Origin: Streptacidiphilus anmyonensis
Lineage (GTDB): Bacteria > Actinomycetota > Actinomycetes > Streptomycetales > Streptomycetaceae
Direction: 5' to 3'
DNA: 64,000 nt
NCBI RefSeq assembly: GCF_000787855.1
Contig: NZ_BBPQ01000008.1
Location: 100,696-164,695 of the forward strand
Shown: piece after piece, positions 59,005-64,000 of the stretch
How positions within the stretch are numbered: the stretch's first letter is position 1
How the letters are laid out: each line of letters starts with the position of its first letter
Translations under genes and position numbers: made by a program
The notes under the pieces: model-generated
The model's input: only the letters and a program-made list of their open reading frames with translations
Database searches by the model: none
Told to the model about the DNA's origin: nothing

Positions 59005-60690
59005 GTGCACCCCGACCACCGCGACCACCGCGACGAGCGCGAGCGCAGCGACCACAGCGACCGCAGCGCCGACCCCGACCTCGTGCTCCTCTCCGCCCGC
59101 CTGCTCGATCCGGCGACCGGCGGCTTCCTTCCGCAGACGGCGCTCGCCACGGCGCGAGGCGAGATCGTCGCGCTCGGCGACGACGGCGGGATCCGCGCGC
59201 TCGCCGGTCCCGCGACGACCGTGGTCGACCTGCGCGGCGCGGTCGTCACCCCGGGGCTGGTCGATGGCCACCTCCACCCGGTCTCGGGCGCGGAGCGGAC
59301 CCGGGGCGTGGACCTGTCCGGCTGCACTGACCTGGACGGTGTCCGCGCGGCGCTGGCCGCGGCCGCGCGCGAGCTCGCGCCGGGCGCGTGGCTGCGCGGC
59401 TGGGGTCTGGACCCGAACACCTTCGGCGACCAGCCCGTCGCCGCCGCCTCGCTCGGCCCGGTGCTGGACAGCGTCCCGGCCCTGCTCGATCTCTTCGACG
59501 GCCACTCCCAGCTCGCGAGCGCCCGCGCGCTGGAACGGGCGGGCGTCGACGGACCGCGCTCCTTCGAGCAGTCCGCCGAGGTCGTCTGCGACGCGGACGG
59601 CCGGCCCACCGGCCTGCTGCTGGAGGACGCCGCCTGCGAGCTGGTCGAGGCGGTCGCGCCGAAGGCGACCAAGGACGAGATCCGCGACGCGACCGCCGAG
59701 GCGCTGCGCCGGATGGCAGCGGCCGGCCTGACCGGCGGTCACGCGATGGACGCGATCGGGGACAGCCTCGCGGTCTACGCCGAACTGGAGGAACGCGGCG
59801 AGCTCGCGCTGCGGGTCCGCGTCGCGCCGTGGTGCCAGCCGGGCGCCGACGAGCAGGCCGTCGCCGAGCTGATCGCGCTCCAGGGCCGAGGCGGCGCGCT
59901 CTGGCAGGTCGCGGGCGTGAAGATGTTCATGGACGGCACCATCGACAACGGCACGGCGTGGCTGGAACAGCCCGACTGCCACGGCCAGTCCACCCACGCC
60001 TTCTGGCCCGAGCCCGAGGCGTACACGCGCGTCGTCGCCCAGCTCCACGCGGCGGGCGTGCCGACCGCGACCCACGCCATCGGCGACGCCGCCGTCCGCC
60101 ACGTCCTCGACTCCGTCGAGAAGGCGCGCGCCGACCACGCGCTCGTAGTGCGCCACCGGGTCGAGCACATCGAGACCGTTCCGGACGACACCGTCCGGCG
60201 CTTCGCCGAGCTGGGTGTCACCGCGTCCATGCAGCCGACGCACTGCTGTGAGTACACCCGGGCCGACCACACCGACAACTGGTCGCGGCGCCTGGGCGAG
60301 GAGCGGGCGTCGCGTGCGTTCCGCTGCCGTGACCTCTGGGACGCGGGCGTGCGGGTCGTCCTGGGCTCGGACTGGCCGATCGCGCCGTTCGCGCCGCTCG
60401 GCGTCATGGCCGGCGCCCGGCACCGCCGCCCGAGCGACCTCTCGCTGCCCCCGCACGGGCCGGAGCAGGCGTTGACCCCGCTCCAGGCGCTCCAGGGGTA
60501 CACCCTCAACCCGGCCTGGGCGGCCGGCGACGAGGGCCGAGCGGGCCGCATCGCCCTCGGTCACCGCGCCGACCTCACGGTCTTCGCGGAGAACCCGCTC
60601 TCCGTCCCCGACACGGATCTGGCCGCGCTCCCGGTCCTCCTCACCGTCGTCGCGGGCCGCCCGACGCACCGCGACGCCGCACTGGGTTGA
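59005..60690 (+). CDS. Amidohydrolase family 3 protein (YtcJ-like)
   Basis: The 561-residue metal-dependent hydrolase has the metal-binding VTPGLVDGHLHPVSG near residue 90, a central TIM-barrel with further histidines (THAIGDAAVRHVLD; RHRVEHIETV) and the aspartate in VVLGSDWPIAPFAPL. The C-terminal urease-like beta domain (AGRIALGHRADLTVFAENPL) is complete. The first 30 residues are rich in His/Asp/Arg (HPDHRDHRDERERSDHSD) and look unusual. The GTG at 59005 follows AGGAG. YtcJ relatives hydrolyse amides, often formamides; the substrate is unknown. Confidence 0.9.
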   Translation: MHPDHRDHRDERERSDHSDRSADPDLVLLSARLLDPATGGFLPQTALATARGEIVALGDDGGIRALAGPATTVVDLRGAVVTPGLVDGHLHPVSGAERTRGVDLSGCTDLDGVRAALAAAARELAPGAWLRGWGLDPNTFGDQPVAAASLGPVLDSVPALLDLFDGHSQLASARALERAGVDGPRSFEQSAEVVCDADGRPTGLLLEDAACELVEAVAPKATKDEIRDATAEALRRMAAAGLTGGHAMDAIGDSLAVYAELEERGELALRVRVAPWCQPGADEQAVAELIALQGRGGALWQVAGVKMFMDGTIDNGTAWLEQPDCHGQSTHAFWPEPEAYTRVVAQLHAAGVPTATHAIGDAAVRHVLDSVEKARADHALVVRHRVEHIETVPDDTVRRFAELGVTASMQPTHCCEYTRADHTDNWSRRLGEERASRAFRCRDLWDAGVRVVLGSDWPIAPFAPLGVMAGARHRRPSDLSLPPHGPEQALTPLQALQGYTLNPAWAAGDEGRAGRIALGHRADLTVFAENPLSVPDTDLAALPVLLTVVAGRPTHRDAALG

Positions 60691-61095
60691 CCGTCGCCGG
60701 GTCGACCGTGCGCTGGGCCGGCGGACCCGCCGAGGACGCGTCCCGGCCGGGCGGACCCGCCGAGGACGTGTCCTGGCCGGGAGGACGCCGTCCGGCCACG
60801 ACGTTCCCGGGCCCGGCCCGGCCCGCCCGGCCCAACCAGACCCGTCCCAGCCCGTGCCGACCCGCCCGGCACTCCACCCGGCGGCGGTCACCCAGGGCCG
60901 CCGGCGGCGGCATGCCGGACCACCGCGGAAGCCACCGCCTCCCGGAGACGCGCGGTGCGAAGCACACGCGCAGCGGCGCCCACCGGCACGCACTGACGCC
61001 CGGTCAGGTTGCGCTCAGCGGTGCGGTCACCGCGCGACCCAGCCGTCCGCCCGATCCGGGACGGGCTGCCAGGCAGAAGGCGCAGAGGGCAGTGG
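60691..61095. other. GC-rich intergenic region with 30-bp tandem repeat
   Basis: The 405 bp between convergent genes hold two near-identical 30-bp units (60721-60750 and 60751-60780, GCGGACCCGCCGAGGACG core) and further GGCCGG-rich sequence. No gene, RNA or clear terminator is seen. Confidence 0.55.
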
Positions 61096-61848
61096 TCAGC
61101 CCCACCCAGGGACGGGCGGCTGCGGCCACGGCGGCGGGCTGGGCAGCGGGCTCGGCAGCGGACCGTCGGTGGCCAGGCCCGTCCCGTCGCCGCGTCCGCT
61201 CAGCCAGCCGAGCAGCGCATGGCCCGTCCCGGTGACGGCGAGCCCCTCCGGGGCCGGCTTCCAGACCAGGCCGAGGTCGACCGCCTCGACGCGGGCCAGC
61301 GGGAAGCCGCGATCGCCGAGCGCGGCGAGGGTGGAGTCGAGGGCCCACGCCACGTAGTCCTCGGGCCAGTCGGCGGCGGTGTACCCGACGGCGAGGTCGA
61401 CGTGGTGGGTCTCCAGCTCGCGTCGCGCCCGGTGCAGGACGAACCACGCCGGATGCCGCCATCCCGCGAGCGCGCTGACCAGCGTCGGCCACCGGTCGGC
61501 GGGCATCCCGGCCGCCGCCTCCAGCATCGCCTCCAGGCTGCCGCGCAGGTCTGCCGCCAGGGCCGCGGCGGACCGGTCGGCGCCTTCGCGCAGCGCGCGT
61601 TCGAGCGCGGCGGCGTCGGCGCGCGGACCCGGCTCGACCCCGGTCCGCGCCAGCCCCAGCAACCACCGGTAGACGTCCGCGCTGCGCGCGACGTGGGTGA
61701 TCACATGGCTGCGGCTCCACCCGGGCAGGGCGGAATCCGCTGCCGCCTGGCGATCCGTCAGACCGTCGGCGGCCGCCAGCAGCCGGGCGGCCGCGCGGTC
61801 GACCGAGGCCAGCAGCGCGACGGGGTCGTCTCGAAGATCACGTGCCAT
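61096..61848 (-). CDS. Mycothiol-dependent maleylpyruvate isomerase-like protein
   Basis: The 250-residue protein has the DinB-like N-terminal helical domain of the mycothiol-dependent isomerase family (LPGWSRSHVITHVARSADVYRW, about residues 43-64, with the metal-ligand histidines in SHVITHV and ETHHVDLAVGY). The C-terminal half is a typical second domain (VTGTGHALLGWLSGR). Many members have unknown substrates. It ends in a proline-rich tail (PLPSPLPSPPPWPQPP). Confidence 0.82.
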   Translation of the reverse strand: MARDLRDDPVALLASVDRAAARLLAAADGLTDRQAAADSALPGWSRSHVITHVARSADVYRWLLGLARTGVEPGPRADAAALERALREGADRSAAALAADLRGSLEAMLEAAAGMPADRWPTLVSALAGWRHPAWFVLHRARRELETHHVDLAVGYTAADWPEDYVAWALDSTLAALGDRGFPLARVEAVDLGLVWKPAPEGLAVTGTGHALLGWLSGRGDGTGLATDGPLPSPLPSPPPWPQPPVPGWG

Positions 61849-62046
61849 GGCTCCGCACTCTAGAGGGCGCGTGAGCGGTGCGGGCGTCATCCGCCGCGAA
61901 AGCGTGACGCGCATCACGCGAGACGGGAACCGGCCCGGACGCTCGTACGTCCAACAGGCGGGACGTCCCCTCAGCCCGGCAGGGCCGGGGGTGACGCCCC
62001 GCCAGGCATCCGGGCTCCGGTGAGGCCAGGCTGGCAAGATGGGGCC

Positions 62047-62391
62047 ATGAGCATCGTCAAGATCAACGCGCTCACCGTTCCGACGGAGATGCGCGCCACC
62101 CTGGAGCAGCGATTCGCGTCCCGCGCGGGCGCAGTGGAGAGCTCCGACGGCTTCGAGTGGTTCGAGCTGCTGCGCCCGGTCGAGGGCACCGACCAGTACC
62201 TCGTGTACACGCGTTGGCGCAGCGAGGAGGACTACCAGAACTGGATGTCCGGTCCCATGCAGGCCGCGCACGGCGGCGGCCAGGGCGGTCGGCCGCAGGG
62301 CGAGGGCGGCGGCGCGCCGAAGCCCGCCGCGACCGGCTCGACGCTCTGGTCCTTCGAGGTCGTCCAGCAGGCCGCCCCGAAGTCCGCCTGA
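62047..62391 (+). CDS. Antibiotic biosynthesis monooxygenase domain (HmoA-like) protein
   Basis: The 114-residue protein has an ABM ferredoxin-like fold: MSIVKINALTVPTEMRATLE, then SDGFEWFELLRPVEGTDQYL and YTRWRSEEDYQNWM, typical of heme-degrading or small monooxygenases in actinobacteria. A Gly-rich insert (about residues 77-95) separates the last strand. CAAGAT lies 6 nt before the ATG, so a leaderless mRNA is likely. It is followed by an alpha/beta hydrolase gene. Confidence 0.85.
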   Translation: MSIVKINALTVPTEMRATLEQRFASRAGAVESSDGFEWFELLRPVEGTDQYLVYTRWRSEEDYQNWMSGPMQAAHGGGQGGRPQGEGGGAPKPAATGSTLWSFEVVQQAAPKSA

Positions 62392-62444
62392 GCCTGCGCC
62401 TGCGTCTGAGAAGTCCGAGCCCGAGTCCGGAGAACACCCGCACC

Positions 62445-63278
62445 ATGCCGTACGCCACCGCGCCCGACGGGACCCGCATCGCCTACCAGGTCCAGGGCCC
62501 GCGCGGGAGCGGGAGCGCGGACGGAGGCGAGGGTGGAGATGAGGGCGGGGGCGTGCCGCTCGTCCTGCTCTCGGGGCAGTCGAACAGCCACCACTGGTGG
62601 GACAGCGTCCGCGCGGACTTCGACGGGACGCGGACGACCGTCACGATCGACTACCGCGGCACCGGCGACAGCGACAAGCCCGACGTGCCCTACAGCACGC
62701 CGGGCTTCGCCGAGGACGTCGTGGCCGTCCTGGACGCGCTGGGCCTGCCCCGCGCGGACGTCTACGGCACCTCGATGGGTGGGCGCGTGGCGCAGTGGGT
62801 GGCGGCGCGTCACCCCGCACGGGTACGGCGGCTCGTCCTCGGCTGCACCTCGCCCGGCGGCCTGCACGGCTTCGAGCGGGACCGGTCCGTCAGCACCGCG
62901 CTGGCCTCGCGCGACCACCGCGCGGCCCGCGCCACGCTGCTCGACCTGATGTACACCCCCGCGTGGCTGGCCACCCACCCCGGGCCGTACGGCACGATCG
63001 GCGACCCGCGGATGCCCGCCTACGCCCGCGGCCGCCACCTCACCGCCAGCCGCCGCCACGACGCCTGGGACGTGCTGCCGGACATCACCGCCCCGACGCT
63101 CGTCGTCCACGGCACCGCGGACCTCTTCAACCCGACCGCGAACGCCCCGCTGATCACGCGTCGCATCCCGAACGCCCGGATGCACCTGATCCCCGACGCC
63201 CGGCACGCCTACTTCGAGGAGTTCCGCGAGGTCGCGAGCCCCCTGGTGCTGGACTTCCTGGACGCGCCCGCCGACTGA
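62445..63278 (+). CDS. Alpha/beta hydrolase
   Basis: The 277-residue protein has the oxyanion strand LVLLSGQSNSHHWWD, the nucleophile in YGTSMGGRVAQWVA (about residue 110), the acid in VHGTADLFNP (about 223) and the histidine in PDARHAYFEEF (about 256). It is cytoplasmic. A Gly/Asp/Glu-rich insert (about residues 18-35) follows the first strand. The reaction is unknown. Confidence 0.88.
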   Translation: MPYATAPDGTRIAYQVQGPRGSGSADGGEGGDEGGGVPLVLLSGQSNSHHWWDSVRADFDGTRTTVTIDYRGTGDSDKPDVPYSTPGFAEDVVAVLDALGLPRADVYGTSMGGRVAQWVAARHPARVRRLVLGCTSPGGLHGFERDRSVSTALASRDHRAARATLLDLMYTPAWLATHPGPYGTIGDPRMPAYARGRHLTASRRHDAWDVLPDITAPTLVVHGTADLFNPTANAPLITRRIPNARMHLIPDARHAYFEEFREVASPLVLDFLDAPAD

Positions 63279-63330
63279 CCGAGGCCGTGTGACGCGATGA
63301 CGCCGCACGTCATGACGTCATGACGCCGCG

Positions 63331-63759
63331 TCAGCCCGATCCCCCCTCGCCCCCGCCCTGCCCGGTCTGCGCCGACCAGCCCCAGGCCCGTGCCAGCGCG
63401 AGGACCGTCGGACACGGCCACTCCAGCGCCCGCCGGCCCGCGGCGGGGTCCGCGCAGACGGCGCAGCAGCCGTCGGCGTCGGCATGGTCGGCGAGGATGC
63501 CGCGTTCGGCCTCCACCCGCAGCAGCACCGCCTCCGGCATGTGCAGCCGGATGTGCGCCTCCGCGGCGCGCGTCTCGAGCGTGGACACCTCCTGCCCGGC
63601 GAGCAGGAACTCCACCGGATGGGTGGGCCACAGCAGCAGCGCCGGCTCACTCGCCGCCCGCGCCGCCTCCACCGCCCGCGCCTGCGCCTCCCGCAGGAAC
63701 GCGACAGCCGGATGCACCGCCGCCCCACCGCCTCGACCCTCGCCCTGCACCGTGCCCAC
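63331..63759 (-). CDS. DUF6221-like protein
   Basis: The 142-residue protein resembles the actinobacterial DUF6221 family: an N-terminal helix AVAFLREAQARAVEAARAA, an AEAHIRLHMPEAVLLRVEAERGIL segment (about residues 65-88) and a paired CCAVC motif before a C-terminal PCPTVLALARAWGW. Function is unknown; members often occur in several copies per genome and in phages. The start is only moderately supported. Confidence 0.65.
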   Translation of the reverse strand: MGTVQGEGRGGGAAVHPAVAFLREAQARAVEAARAASEPALLLWPTHPVEFLLAGQEVSTLETRAAEAHIRLHMPEAVLLRVEAERGILADHADADGCCAVCADPAAGRRALEWPCPTVLALARAWGWSAQTGQGGGEGGSG

Positions 63760-63945
63760 TCAGCCACCTCCCGCACGCCGGACCACCGACCCGCCTCGCC
63801 CCAGAGTCTCACCACACCCGCGCCGTCGGACGATCCGCGCCGCACGGCGCGGTACCTCACAGCCGACAGCGCATCCGGGGGCCCCGTGTCTCGTTATGCC
63901 ACGTGCCACGGGGACAAGATCACAACGATGCGCTGGAGTGAACCC

Positions 63946-64000
63946 ATGAAGACCGCACGCCTGGCAGGCATGGCCCTGGCCGCCACGTTGGCGCTGGTCG
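63946..64000 (+). CDS. Start of an exported protein (cut by window edge)
   Basis: The first 18 codons (MKTARLAGMALAATLALV) form a typical signal-peptide start and run off the right edge. GGAG lies 8 nt before the ATG. Mature function cannot be seen. Confidence 0.7.
   Translation, partial: MKTARLAGMALAATLALV

Noticed and set aside
63279-63330. Short nested palindromes of ATGACG/CGTCAT between convergent genes
   Set aside because: Too short and irregular to call an operator; at most a weak bidirectional terminator.

Overview
The window is high-GC actinobacterial chromosome, most probably from Streptomycetaceae or a close relative. Signs are the strong G/C third-position bias, many 1-4 nt stop/start overlaps, several start codons lying 6-9 nt after a -10 hexamer (leaderless type), actinobacterial families (DUF2510, DUF1844, DUF6221, mycothiol-dependent isomerase fold), and the order pheT-pheS-sensor kinase-rRNA methylase-rplT-rpmI-infC-DUF1844 followed by a glutamine-synthetase-like/aldehyde dehydrogenase/FadR/amidotransferase group. 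As I recall, this matches the SCO1594-SCO1615 region of Streptomyces coelicolor.

Region 1 (1-16834) is a cell-surface glycan locus. It holds two GT2 glycosyltransferases (one cut by the window edge), a polyprenyl-phosphate sugar-1-phosphate transferase that starts glycan assembly, the four dTDP-L-rhamnose genes (rfbD, rfbB, rfbA, rfbC) and two amino-sugar sets. Epimerase -> DegT aminotransferase -> NeuD/PglD-like acetyltransferase are coupled by 4-nt overlaps. A Gfo/Idh oxidoreductase, a WbpD-like acetyltransferase and a second aminotransferase could make a 3-acetamido sugar. A 1273-residue secreted protein with two DUF4082 modules sits at the left. No flippase or polymerase is visible, so the locus must continue to the left.

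Region 2 (about 16858-18120) is the most unusual part. A DUF7873-like gene (17001-17735) is preceded by a tRNA-like sequence ending in CCA and followed by two tRNA-like RNAs whose 3' half lies upstream of their 5' half. Both show complete 7-bp acceptor and 5-bp anticodon stems only when the halves are read as circularly permuted. For the second, the flanking leader and trailer also pair over 9 bp. I regard this as the best candidate for an undescribed system here.

Region 3 (18147-22020) has a methyltransferase, a ketopantoate reductase-like enzyme, an 87-bp tandem repeat, a HipA-like kinase and a MarR regulator with a clear palindromic operator. Region 4 (22156-30112) is the translation block pheT, pheS, a PAS histidine kinase, an SpoU methylase, rplT, rpmI and infC; infC appears to start at a rare AUC codon behind an attenuator-like hairpin. 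Region 5 (30113-35023) holds small actinobacterial families plus a lipoprotein/ATP-grasp pair.

Region 6 (35114-40388) is a probable gamma-glutamylation pathway for an amine such as ethanolamine or a polyamine: ligase, aldehyde dehydrogenase, short-chain dehydrogenase, FadR-type regulator with its operator, and class I amidotransferase. Region 7 (40448-49991) has an S9 peptidase, an SDR, a 5'-3' exonuclease next to an NAD-dependent DNA ligase, an EEP-family membrane protein and a two-component system. Region 8 (50037-57679) has a secreted esterase divergent from a TetR/acyl-CoA dehydrogenase operon, a P-loop ATPase paired with a membrane-anchored substrate-binding-like protein, and a secreted HNH-like protein. 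Region 9 (57990-64000) has a self-regulated TetR gene, an amidohydrolase, several small enzymes and the start of an exported protein. At least four copies of a dispersed, partly palindromic intergenic repeat are scattered through the window; one supplies the C-terminal tail of a sugar acetyltransferase.
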